Source of the DNA: an uncultured Clostridia bacterium
GTDB taxonomy: Bacteria; Bacillota; Clostridia; TANB77; CAG-508
Assembly: GCA_947167965.1 (NCBI GenBank)
Contig: CAMVJW010000003.1
Location: 1 to 43,874, forward strand
Direction: 5' to 3'
DNA: 43,874 bases
Positions 7,427 through 14,932 of the stretch are shown piece by piece (within the stretch, counting starts at the first letter, position 1; each line of letters begins with the position of its first letter). Below the pieces are notes generated by a model that was not told where the DNA came from, ran no database searches, and saw only the letters and a list, made by a program, of their open reading frames with translations. The translations under genes were made by a program, and so were the position numbers.

Positions 7427-7603
7427 ATGAATATAAAAGTAAATTACCCAGAAGATAGGAATATGCTAGAAAACGTAATAGCATATATAAAAGCTAAATT
7501 GATGGAAAAATACATTTGCGATTTAAATGTTTCTCAGGCCAGTAAAAATCAAATAAAAGATGAATTAATAAAAGTGCTTTCAAAGACTCGAAATCCCTTG
7601 TAA
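7427..7603 (+). CDS. 58-residue protein upstream of the recombinase; candidate recombination directionality factor
   Basis: A small charged protein starting MNIKVNYPEDRNMLENVIAY with no family that I recognise. The ATG at 7427 is chosen because AGAGGTGA (7411-7418) lies nine bases upstream; the in-frame GTG at 7415 overlaps that SD. Its size, position directly before a serine recombinase and predicted helical content resemble small excision factors of skin and SPbeta-type elements. That role is inferred from context only. It sits behind the CATACCTTA promoter and would be co-expressed with the recombinase 60 bases downstream. Confidence 0.6.
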   Translation: MNIKVNYPEDRNMLENVIAYIKAKLMEKYICDLNVSQASKNQIKDELIKVLSKTRNPL

Positions 7604-7617
7604 CAGAGCATAACATG

Positions 7618-7637
7618 ACTAAAATATTACTTTTAGT
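7618..7637. repeat. small inverted repeat between the 58-aa gene and recombinase
   Basis: ACTAAAA (7618-7624) and TTTTAGT (7631-7637) form a 7-bp dyad around six bases, just before the recombinase SD. It could be an operator or weak hairpin; I cannot decide. Confidence 0.3.
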
Positions 7638-7662
7638 AAACTATTAAAGGATTTTTATATTG

Positions 7663-9344
7663 ATGAAAGTAGCTATTTATTCAAGAAAATCAAAATCTAC
7701 AGATAAGGGTGAGTCTATTGAAACACAAATAAATCTCTGCAAAGATTATATAAATAAAATTTCTAATGGAAAGCATATAGAATTTGTTCAATATGATGAA
7801 GGTGAAGGCTTTTCAGGTGGGGATAGGGCTAGAAGAAGATTTAATCAGCTAATAAGAGATGCAAAATCACATAAATATGATATTTTAATTTGTTACAGAT
7901 TAGACAGGGTTGCAAGAAGTGTAGCAGATTTTTCTGATCTAATTGAGGAATTAAATGATAACGGAATTAGTTTTATATCTGTAAAAGAACAGTTTGATAC
8001 AGGTACGCCAATGGGAAGAGCTATGATGTATATTGCCTCAGTATTTGCTCAATTAGAGCGAGAAATTGGCGCAGAAAGAATAAGAGATAATTTACACGAA
8101 CTTGCAAAATCAGGCAGATGGCTTGGCCGGCACAAGTCCAACTGGTTATGAATCAGAAGGTTATGAAGTTCTACATATTAAAGAAATAAATAATGAAAAT
8201 GAGGTAGAAAAAAAGATAAAAAAAGCTTTTAAGTTAAAACAAATTCCAGAAGAAGTTATTATAGTAAAACTAATTTACCAAAAGTTTTTAGAATTAAAAT
8301 CACAAACAGCACTTGAAACATTTTTAATGAATAATGATATAAAAACCAAAAATGGAAAACATTTTAGTAGATTTGCAATTAAAGGAATTCTTGAAAATCC
8401 TGTATATGCAAAAAATGATGAAGAAATGTATAATTACCTTATCCAAAATAATGTAGAGATATATTCTAAAAAAGAAGAGTTTGATGGAAACTTTGGAGTT
8501 ATAGCATATAATAAAACAAAACAGGTTAAACATAAAGCAACTAAAAAAACAAATATGCAAGATTGGATTGTTTCAGTTCGGAAAACACAAAGGACTTATT
8601 AGTGGAAAAGATTGGACCCAGGTTCAAAATCTATTAAAAAACAATGAAAATAAAAGATATAGGAAACCAATAAAAAATGATGCGTTGCTTTCTGGAATAT
8701 TAAGATGTAGCAAGTGTGGCTCATATATGAGACCAAAAATTCATACTGGAAGAATATATGAAGAAACAGGCAAAGTTCGATTTAGCTATATGTGTGAATT
8801 AAAGGAAAAAAGTAGACTTAATAAATGTAATAGTGAAAATATAAATGGAAATAAATTAGACAAATTACTAATGGAAAAAATATCAGAATTGATTGCTCCA
8901 AATAGCAAAATATGTGAAGAACTAAAAACGATTTCATTTACTGAAACTACTGCAAACGAAAATGATGAATTGATTTCATTAACAGAAGCATATAATAAAA
9001 ATCAAAAAATACTTGAAAATCTAATTAAAAAAATTCAGTATGTTGATATTGAATTAATTGATGACATTAATAAAGAAGTAAAATTTATAAAACAAAAGAA
9101 TCTTCAAATACAGAAAAAAATTAATGGTATAACAAATAGTACATTAAATAAAGGTGGTGTAACATTTTCAGATAAGGAAATAGCTAAAATTGTACTAGAA
9201 ATAATTAAAAATCATTTAAAAAAATTTGATGAACTAGACATTTTAGAACAACGAAATCTTTTAAAGATATTAATAAACAAAGCTGCAGGAAGTGGAAATG
9301 ATGTAGAAATCGATTTACTAAATACGAATAATACATTTTTTTAA
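7663..9344 (+). CDS. large serine recombinase (SpoIVCA-like), with two +1 frame breaks at CGG codons
   Basis: The expected excisase for the sigK element. Three reading segments together give 559 residues. 7663-8127 is the resolvase domain: catalytic Ser in MKVAIYSRKSKS, then YDEGEGFSGGDRARR, YRLDRVARS and GRAMMYIASVFAQLERE. 8129-8578 is the recombinase domain beginning GTSPTGY. 8580-9344 has GKHKGLISGKDW, a zinc ribbon CSKC plus paired Cys near CNSEN, and a coiled coil. At each junction one C (8128; 8579) must be skipped to restore the family sequence (WLG-G-TSPTGY; VSV-G-KHKG). Each leaves an in-frame CGG and a stop soon after. Between the breaks the sequence is well conserved and free of stops. 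AAAGGA SD at 7646-7651. Confidence 0.88.
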
Positions 9345-9367
9345 GAACTTCATTGTTACCAACATGA

Positions 9368-9379
9368 GTGCATAGATAA
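9368..9379 (+). repeat. attachment repeat, right (attR)
   Basis: GTGCATAGATAA, identical to 6325-6336. It encodes C-I-D in the sigK frame, and the frame stays open to NEILMYLRS of the C-terminal half. Confidence 0.9.
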
Positions 9380-9737
9380 TGAAATACTAATGTATTTGCG
9401 TTCTACAAAAAAGCTAAATGCAGAAGTATATTTAAATGAACCAATAGGAAAAGACAAAGACGATAATGTAATAACGTTAGAGGAAGTTTTAGAAAATGAT
9501 GATAAAAGTATAGAAGATATTATTAATAAGAAGTTTCAAATAAATAAGATTTTAAAGAAAATACAGGAAGTTTTAAAATATAGAGAAAAAACAATTATTG
9601 AATTAAGATTTGGTCTAAAAGGTGGAAAACCTAAAACTCAAAAAGAAATTGCACAAATGATGGGAATATCAAGGTCTTATGTTTCTAGAATAGAAACAAA
9701 AGCAATTGAAAAACTTGCAAAAGAATTAGAAGAATAA
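9378..9737 (+). CDS. sigK: RNA polymerase sigma-K, C-terminal half
   Basis: This is the promoter -35-recognition half of sigma-K. From 9378 the frame reads NEILMYLRSTKK, then the region 3 stretch NEPIGKDKDDN. Region 4 follows with REKTIIELRFGL and the helix-turn-helix KTQKEIAQMMGISRSYVSRI. The ATG at 9390 opens this frame as an apparent gene, but it has no SD and corresponds to an internal Met of intact sigma-K, so on its own it is probably not translated. Together with 5993-6334 it makes a full 233-residue protein. No clear terminator follows. Confidence 0.95.
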   Translation, partial: NEILMYLRSTKKLNAEVYLNEPIGKDKDDNVITLEEVLENDDKSIEDIINKKFQINKILKKIQEVLKYREKTIIELRFGLKGGKPKTQKEIAQMMGISRSYVSRIETKAIEKLAKELEE

Positions 9738-9755
9738 ATAAAAGTTTTTAAATTA

Positions 9756-9784
9756 TTGAAATAATGTAAATTTTACTATATAAT
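9756..9784 (+). promoter_or_regulatory. sigma-A promoter for the sortase gene
   Basis: TTGAAA (9756-9761), 17 bases, TATAAT (9779-9784). The apparent upstream ATG of the sortase frame (9783) lies inside this -10 box, which rules it out as a start on this transcript. Confidence 0.7.
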
Positions 9785-9800
9785 GTGTTTGGTGAAGAAA

Positions 9801-10448
9801 ATGAAAAAAATCGTTTATATTGTGGTAATTACAATTATTTTAATAATATGTGTTTTAGGAATATTGGGGATAGTAAATCTAAGAAAAAATAATAATTCTG
9901 AAAATACTATAAATACTAATGAAATTGCTAATAATGAAATGGAAAAAAACAATGCTATAATAATTGGAATAGAAAAAAATCAAACAAAAGAACCTACCCA
10001 AGAAAGAAATTCAAAAACTACAAATGCAGCAATGTCTACACAGGATATTTACAATTTAAATAGGGAAATAGGAACACTTAATATTCCTAAAACAGGATTA
10101 ACAACATCTATTTACTCTAATGTTACAGTAGATAAAATGGAAGAAATGCCATGTTTTTTATATACAACAACAGGACTTAATCAAAAAGGAGTAACTTTAT
10201 TTGTAGGTCATAATAGAATGAATGGAAAAATGTTTTCTGATAATAAAAAGCTAAATGAAGGAGACGAATTTTATTTTAAAGATTATAATGGAACAGAATT
10301 AAAATATATAATTTCAAAAAAGTTTATTACTGTTGACACAGATGTATCTTATTTGAATTTAGAAACAGAAAAACCAATAATTGTATTATCATGTTGCACT
10401 GATGAAAATAATGAAAATAGACTTATATTAATAGGTACAGCAGAATAG
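9801..10448 (+). CDS. sortase family transpeptidase
   Basis: A membrane-anchored cysteine transpeptidase that normally links surface proteins to peptidoglycan or to each other. It has one N-terminal membrane helix (residues ~3-24), an Asn-rich linker to ~residue 85, then the sortase barrel. Catalytic residues are visible: His in VGHNRMNG, Cys in VLSCCTDE and Arg in ENRLILIG. The 215 residues fit class D-like enzymes; class is uncertain. ATG 9801 is chosen, with GGTGAAG at 9791-9797, because the alternative at 9783 falls in the promoter. No LPXTG-type substrate is encoded in the window. Confidence 0.85.
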   Translation: MKKIVYIVVITIILIICVLGILGIVNLRKNNNSENTINTNEIANNEMEKNNAIIIGIEKNQTKEPTQERNSKTTNAAMSTQDIYNLNREIGTLNIPKTGLTTSIYSNVTVDKMEEMPCFLYTTTGLNQKGVTLFVGHNRMNGKMFSDNKKLNEGDEFYFKDYNGTELKYIISKKFITVDTDVSYLNLETEKPIIVLSCCTDENNENRLILIGTAE

Positions 10449-10475
10449 GTTATATTTTGCGAAAGGAATATATTT

Positions 10476-10952
10476 ATGAAAAAGAAAGTTTTATTTATAT
10501 CTAGCACAGGGGGACATTTAAATGAATTATTACAATTAAGTCCTTTATTTGAAAAATATGACTACTATATAATCACAGAAAAAGATAAAACTAATGAATA
10601 TTTAGAAGATAAATATGAAGGAAGAGTTTCATATTTACCATATGGGACAAGAAGTCATCTAATTAAATACATATTTGTATATACATATTTAATCATTAAA
10701 ACTATATTTTTGTATTTTAAAATAAGACCAAAAGTAATAGTAACAACTGGAACACATACAGTTGGTCCAATGTGCTGTTTAGGAAAGATTTTTCGAACTA
10801 AGATTATATATATTGAAACATTTGCAAATATAAATAAAAAAACTGCAACTGGAAGGCTATTATATCCTATTGCAGATTTATTTATAGTGCAATGGGAAGA
10901 AATGCTGAAAATATATCCAAAAGCAGTATATGGAGGGCAAATTTTTAATTAA
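10476..10952 (+). CDS. pssD: PssD/Cps14F-like glycosyltransferase accessory subunit (Alg14-like)
   Basis: Membrane-anchoring half of a two-part UDP-sugar transferase (the bacterial counterpart of Alg14), used in exopolysaccharide or capsule synthesis. Residues 1-15 show the VLFISSTGGHLNEL nucleotide-sugar-fold motif; VTTGTHTVGPM and IETFANI are family landmarks. A hydrophobic stretch near residues 68-85 (YIFVYTYLIIKTIFLYF) could attach to the membrane. The 158 residues are the usual length. It is followed 70 bases on by its catalytic partner. SD GAAAGGA lies upstream of the ATG. Confidence 0.88.
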   Translation: MKKKVLFISSTGGHLNELLQLSPLFEKYDYYIITEKDKTNEYLEDKYEGRVSYLPYGTRSHLIKYIFVYTYLIIKTIFLYFKIRPKVIVTTGTHTVGPMCCLGKIFRTKIIYIETFANINKKTATGRLLYPIADLFIVQWEEMLKIYPKAVYGGQIFN

Positions 10953-11022
10953 AACAATTTTATGAAAATTTAAAATTTTAAATAAAAGAAAAAACTCTAT
11001 GGGAATAATTGGAGGAAATAAA

Positions 11023-11502
11023 ATGATACTAGTACTTTTAGGGACTCAAAATAATCCATTTAATAGGCTTTTAGAAGAAATAGAAAAATGTATAAAAGAA
11101 GGAATAATAAAACAAAGAGTAGTTGTTCAAGCAGGATTTACAAAATTTAAATCAGATAAAATGAATATATTTGATTTAAAACCAAAAGAAGTAATTGATA
11201 ATTTAGTTGATGAGGCAGAATTTATTATAACACATGGTGGAGTTGGGTCTATTTTAATGGCTATTAAGAAAAACAAAAAGGTTATAGCTGTACCAAGACT
11301 AAGTCAATATAATGAACATGTAAATGATCATCAAAGGCAGATAATAGAAATATTTAATGATAAAGGATACATTATTGGAATTCAAAATATGGAAGATTTA
11401 TCTGAAGCAATTAACCAAATAGATAAATTTAATCCTAAACCATATATTGGTGGTAATGAAAAGATGCTAAGTATTATTGAAAACTTTATTGATAAATGTT
11501 AA
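11023..11502 (+). CDS. pssE: PssE/Cps14G-like glycosyltransferase catalytic subunit (Alg13-like)
   Basis: Donor-binding half of the split glycosyltransferase. It starts MILVLLGTQNNPFNRLLEEI; the C-terminal THGGVGSI (~res 74) and NEHVNDHQRQI motifs are typical of the family and bind the UDP-sugar. The ATG at 11023 has GGAGG seven bases upstream (11011-11015); an in-frame ATG at 10999 would place the SD inside the gene, so the 159-residue form is preferred. No polymerase or flippase of a polysaccharide cluster adjoins it. Confidence 0.88.
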   Translation: MILVLLGTQNNPFNRLLEEIEKCIKEGIIKQRVVVQAGFTKFKSDKMNIFDLKPKEVIDNLVDEAEFIITHGGVGSILMAIKKNKKVIAVPRLSQYNEHVNDHQRQIIEIFNDKGYIIGIQNMEDLSEAINQIDKFNPKPYIGGNEKMLSIIENFIDKC

Positions 11503-11562
11503 TTAATTACACTATGAAATTATTTTAATATAAATAAATCGTGTTAAAGAAAGGATCTTTAA

Positions 11563-12564
11563 ATGGAAAACGAAAACATAGTAAGACCTGAGTTAGAAGA
11601 TGAACAAGAAGAAAATTTAGAAACATCGCTTAGGCCAAAGAGTTTAAAAGATTACATAGGACAAACTAAAGTAAAAGAGAGTATGAAAATATACATAGAA
11701 GCGGCTAAAAAAAGAAAAGAAGCATTAGACCATTGCTTATTTTATGGACCTCCAGGGCTTGGCAAAACAACTATTTCAGGAATTATAGCTAATGAAATGC
11801 ATTCTAAAATAAAAATAACATCTGGACCTGCAATAGAGAAACCTGGAGACTTAGCAGGTTTACTTACTAATTTAGAAGAATATGATGTATTATTTATTGA
11901 TGAAATACATAGGCTTTCAAAAACAGTTGAAGAAATATTATATCCAGCATTAGAAGATTACGTACTTGATATAACAATTGGGAAAGGGCCAGAGGCAAAA
12001 TCAATTAGACTAGATTTGCCAAAATTTACCTTAATAGGAGCAACTACAAAAGCAGGAGCATTAACTACACCTCTTAGAGACAGATTTGGAATAGTACAAA
12101 AATTAGAGCTTTATTCTGTTGAGGACCTAAGTACTATTGTTAAACGTTCAAGTAAAATACTTAAAACTCCAATAGATGATGAATCATGTAAAGAAATTGC
12201 AAGAAGATCTAGAGGAACACCAAGAATTGCAAATAGATTACTTAAAAGAGTTAGAGATTATGCTTTAGTTTTAGGAGATGGAAAAATTAATTTGAAGATT
12301 ACAAAACATGCTCTAAATCAGTTAGAAATTGACGAAATTGGTTTAGATGAAACAGATAGAAAAATGTTAAGTATGATGATTGTACAGTATTCAGGAAGAC
12401 CAGTTGGAATTGAGGCTCTAGCATCATCACTTGGAGAAGAAATAGATACAATTGAAGATGTTTATGAACCATATTTACTCCAAATAGGATTTATTGCAAG
12501 AACACCAAGAGGTAGACAAGTATTGCCACCTGCTTATGAGCATTTAGGGTTTGAACTAAAATAG
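11563..12564 (+). CDS. ruvB: RuvB, Holliday junction branch-migration ATPase
   Basis: Hexameric AAA+ motor that, with RuvA and RuvC, drives branch migration in homologous recombination. All hallmarks are present in 333 residues: [11 protein letters not shown], Walker [10 protein letters not shown] (~res 65), Walker B FIDEIHRL (~res 113), sensor GATTKAG, arginine finger in PLRDRFG, sensor 2 [13 protein letters not shown], and a C-terminal winged helix ending in [10 protein letters not shown]. An AAAGGA SD precedes the ATG. ruvA is not adjacent, which is less common in Firmicutes. A terminator follows. Confidence 0.97.
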   Translation: MENENIVRPELEDEQEENLETSLRPKSLKDYIGQTKVKESMKIYIEAAKKRKEALDHCLFYGPPGLGKTTISGIIANEMHSKIKITSGPAIEKPGDLAGLLTNLEEYDVLFIDEIHRLSKTVEEILYPALEDYVLDITIGKGPEAKSIRLDLPKFTLIGATTKAGALTTPLRDRFGIVQKLELYSVEDLSTIVKRSSKILKTPIDDESCKEIARRSRGTPRIANRLLKRVRDYALVLGDGKINLKITKHALNQLEIDEIGLDETDRKMLSMMIVQYSGRPVGIEALASSLGEEIDTIEDVYEPYLLQIGFIARTPRGRQVLPPAYEHLGFELK

Positions 12565-12585
12565 ACAAATATATAAAAGTAATTG

Positions 12586-12629
12586 AAAAACTAATAAAAG
12601 CAGTATCTACTTTGTTAGTTTTTTTTTAT
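12586..12629 (+). terminator. terminator after ruvB
   Basis: AAAAACTAA (12586-12594) pairs with TTAGTTTTT (12615-12623). An inner stem with one mismatch and a run of T follow. Confidence 0.7.
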
Positions 12630-12686
12630 TTGTATATATTATAATATATATAGTTAATCAAAAGATCGAAAGGGTTTAAGATAAAA

Positions 12687-13244
12687 ATGAATGAAGATAA
12701 ATTAAGTGAAATGTTTAAAGCGCTAAATATAATTAAAAACTTGGAAAAAATTACTATTGACAGTAAAGATGTAGAAAATACAGGATACAGCAATTATTTA
12801 AACTTTGTATATTCTATCGTTAATAAGTGTATAACAGAATTAGAAAGTAACATCAATATCATAGATTATATGTTTAAAGTAAACTGCTTATATAAAAATT
12901 GGAAAATATGTTTTATTTTTAAAGAATACAATCTAAGCAAAATCTATTTAACAATTAATAATAAAAATGTAGATATTTCAATTAATTTAAATTCATTAGA
13001 AATTAAAATATACTTAGAATACAAAGAAAGTATATACTTAACAATTAAATTTAAAAAGGATGAAAAAATAAATAATGTTGTTTATATAAAAAAGAATAAT
13101 AAAATAGAGAAAAAGACTGACTTAAACAATTTATATGAAATTATTAATAGTTTTGAGATAGATTTTTTACAAAAAGATTTAAAATTTCTTAATGAAGTTA
13201 AAGATACTGTATATGAACTTCAATACATTTTTAAAAAGTATTAA
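12687..13244 (+). CDS. hypothetical protein
   Basis: A predicted cytoplasmic protein of 185 residues, rich in Asn, Lys and Ile, with no motif I recognise. Residues 60-140 alternate hydrophobic and charged positions (e.g. KIYLTINNKNVDISINLNS), suggesting a beta-sheet core; helices flank it. It stands alone between two terminators. A TATAAT at 12640-12645 may be its -10 box, but no good -35 is seen. Start ATG 12687; the SD AAAGGG is weak and rather distant. Confidence 0.65.
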   Translation: MNEDKLSEMFKALNIIKNLEKITIDSKDVENTGYSNYLNFVYSIVNKCITELESNINIIDYMFKVNCLYKNWKICFIFKEYNLSKIYLTINNKNVDISINLNSLEIKIYLEYKESIYLTIKFKKDEKINNVVYIKKNNKIEKKTDLNNLYEIINSFEIDFLQKDLKFLNEVKDTVYELQYIFKKY

Positions 13245-13274
13245 AGAGTTCTCAATTGATTGAGGACTCTTTTT
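13243..13274 (+). terminator. strong terminator
   Basis: AAAGAGTTCTCAAT pairs with ATTGAGGACTCTTT with one mismatch, then TTTT. The stem begins inside the stop codon of the preceding gene. Confidence 0.85.
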
Positions 13275-13280
13275 ACAATG

Positions 13281-13309
13281 TTGACACGTTATGTAAAATA
13301 TGGTAAAAT
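13281..13309 (+). promoter_or_regulatory. sigma-A promoter for the AraC-type regulator
   Basis: TTGACA (13281-13286), 17 bases, TAAAAT (13304-13309), starting seven bases after the previous terminator. About 100 bases of untranslated leader follow, without a recognised structure. Confidence 0.65.
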
Positions 13310-13414
13310 AATATTTAGATTTAAATGAATTGGCTACATAATAGATAAAATAAATTTATCATAGATTCAATATAACTAGTAGATTTATTAAGGTATATAA
13401 GGAGAAAATATATT

Positions 13415-14206
13415 ATGAACAATTTATCAAGACTTCAGGATGTAATTGAATATATAGAAGAACACCTTACAGATAAAATTGATTATAATGAACTAGCAAA
13501 GATAATGGCAGTTTCAGAGCAATCTATGCAGAGGATTTTTGTGTTTATTACTGATATGTCTTTATCAGAATATATAAAAAAAAGAAGATTTAGTAAAGCA
13601 TATGAAGAACTAATAAATTCGAATGTTAGGGTAATAGATTTAGCTATGAAATATCAGTATGAGTCTGAAATATCATTTTCGAGAGCTTTTAAATCAATTT
13701 TTAATATGACTCCAAGTGAAGCTAAGAAGAATAAACTTAATTTTGTTTTATTTCCAGTTTTTCAATTTAATGATAGAAAAGAGTATTCGTATAAGCTTCA
13801 AAAAGTTGATAAAAAAATAATTTATGGTTATCGAACAAAAAATTCAAAAACGAAAGAAGATTTATTATTTAGAATTAGAGAATTATATCAAGATTTAAAA
13901 AATCAAAATTTGTATAAATCAATATATGAAAGTGGTATGTATGGCGTAACTTTTAAAGACGAAAATGACCAAGAAATATATTATGTAGGTTGCGAAAAAG
14001 ATCTAGGAAATGCCGAAGTAATAGAAATTGAAGAAGGTAATTACTTGGTATTTGATTGTGGAGGAGATGCGCAGTCAGATATTGCCCCTTTAATAATGGA
14101 TGTATATTCTCAATTTTTAAAATCTACAACATTAGATATTGACTTATATTATTGTTTTGAATTATATAAAGATGATAAATGTTATTTATATATTAAACAA
14201 AAGTAA
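13415..14206 (+). CDS. AraC-family regulator with C-terminal GyrI-like effector domain
   Basis: A transcription regulator of 263 residues in the Rob/SoxS-BmrR-like layout. The double helix-turn-helix of AraC proteins is at residues 5-105 (YNELAKIMAVSEQSMQRIF and VIDLAMKYQYESEISFSRAFK, ending NMTPSEAKK). A GyrI/BmrR-type ligand-binding domain covers residues ~125-263. Such proteins usually sense lipophilic or toxic small molecules and switch efflux or detoxification genes. No obvious target gene adjoins it. SD AAGGAG lies before the ATG; a terminator follows directly. Confidence 0.88.
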   Translation: MNNLSRLQDVIEYIEEHLTDKIDYNELAKIMAVSEQSMQRIFVFITDMSLSEYIKKRRFSKAYEELINSNVRVIDLAMKYQYESEISFSRAFKSIFNMTPSEAKKNKLNFVLFPVFQFNDRKEYSYKLQKVDKKIIYGYRTKNSKTKEDLLFRIRELYQDLKNQNLYKSIYESGMYGVTFKDENDQEIYYVGCEKDLGNAEVIEIEEGNYLVFDCGGDAQSDIAPLIMDVYSQFLKSTTLDIDLYYCFELYKDDKCYLYIKQK

Positions 14207-14238
14207 GAAAGCCTATATTTAAATATGGCTTTCTTTTT
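14206..14238. terminator. terminator between convergent genes
   Basis: AGAAAGCC (14206-14213) pairs with GGCTTTCT (14227-14234), and the loop itself is the self-complementary ATATTTAAATAT. A T run follows on the plus strand; the minus-strand gene ends here too. Confidence 0.8.
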
Positions 14239-14932
14239 ATGCTAATATCCAATCAATGATAGTCTTTTTCACTTGATAATATTCATCTTCTTCATATTGC
14301 ATATTTCCAATACAGAATTTTCTATTTGAGATATGTGAGCAAAAAATACATTCATATAAGTCACTACAATCTTGTATAAAATATGAATTTGCAATTTTTC
14401 CTGAACATATTACATTAAAACTATTTGAACAATTACTAGAGTCATCTACTCTCAAACAGTTTATAGAATCTGTAGTTCTTTGAGAAGCAATCATTAATTC
14501 ACTATTTCTACATCCATCACAAAAAAAGGAATTAGAACATTTTGTTAAATCTACAGAATGATATATATTATTACTACTATAAATTGTATCACATCTAATA
14601 CAATTGGTAGAATTATATAATCTTTCAGTTGTAATAAAATTAGCTTTTTCCCAATTGGCTATAATTTCTTCAAGACTTTTTATTTCTTTTTTAGGAAACA
14701 TCCAACCTCTTTTATTACCACATATTTCCATGTTTTTTTGTTTAATATATTTATCTGCATTTTCAATAATACTCCAGGTTTCTTCTCCTGTCATGGAATC
14801 TTTAACCTTTATAGGCAAATTAATATCAAAAGCGTATTTTTTAAATACTTCATCAATTTCAAATGTTACATTTTTTTCAAATATACTATAAAATATTTTA
14901 GACATAGTATTTTTTATATCTGATTTATTCAT
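14237..14932 (-). CDS. Cys-rich repeat protein paired with a HerA/TraG-like ATPase
   Basis: Unknown function. The N-terminal ~105 residues look helical and soluble. From ~residue 105 there are repeating Ser/Asn/Cys units about 15-20 residues long (STNCIRCD, TKCSNSFFCDGCRNSE, SINCLRVDDSSNCSNSF, CSDLYECIFCSHISNRKFC), followed by IGNMQYEEDEYYQVKK. The spacing suggests a right-handed beta-helix or a chain of metal-binding turns. Similar Cys-rich proteins with a terminal C-I-x-N-x-Q-Y motif are, to my knowledge, common but uncharacterised in candidate-phyla genomes. The ATG overlaps the end of the ATPase gene by eight bases, so the two are translationally coupled. Confidence 0.75.
   Translation of the reverse strand: MNKSDIKNTMSKIFYSIFEKNVTFEIDEVFKKYAFDINLPIKVKDSMTGEETWSIIENADKYIKQKNMEICGNKRGWMFPKKEIKSLEEIIANWEKANFITTERLYNSTNCIRCDTIYSSNNIYHSVDLTKCSNSFFCDGCRNSELMIASQRTTDSINCLRVDDSSNCSNSFNVICSGKIANSYFIQDCSDLYECIFCSHISNRKFCIGNMQYEEDEYYQVKKTIIDWILA

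Larger units (their letters stand above)
6325..9379 (+). mobile_element. skin-like sigK intervening element (3,043 bp)
   Basis: A prophage-remnant-type element inserted in sigK at the Cys-Ile-Asp-(Asn/Lys) codons, the same region of the gene used by the skin elements of Bacillus subtilis and Clostridioides difficile. It is bounded by the 12-bp repeat, and one copy would leave with the excised circle. Contents in order: 250 bases without a recognised gene, a DinJ/YafQ-like toxin-antitoxin pair, a terminator, a sigma-E/K-like promoter, a 58-residue protein and a serine recombinase reading up to the right end. At 3 kb it is far smaller than the known 14-48 kb examples. Both the toxin and the recombinase contain CGG-associated +1 frame breaks. 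All genes point the same way as sigK. Confidence 0.92.

Noticed and set aside
9390..9737. Separate small sigma factor gene starting at ATG 9390
   Set aside because: It has no ribosome site, and it joins in frame with the N-terminal half across a 12-bp direct repeat, so it is the C-terminal half of sigK.
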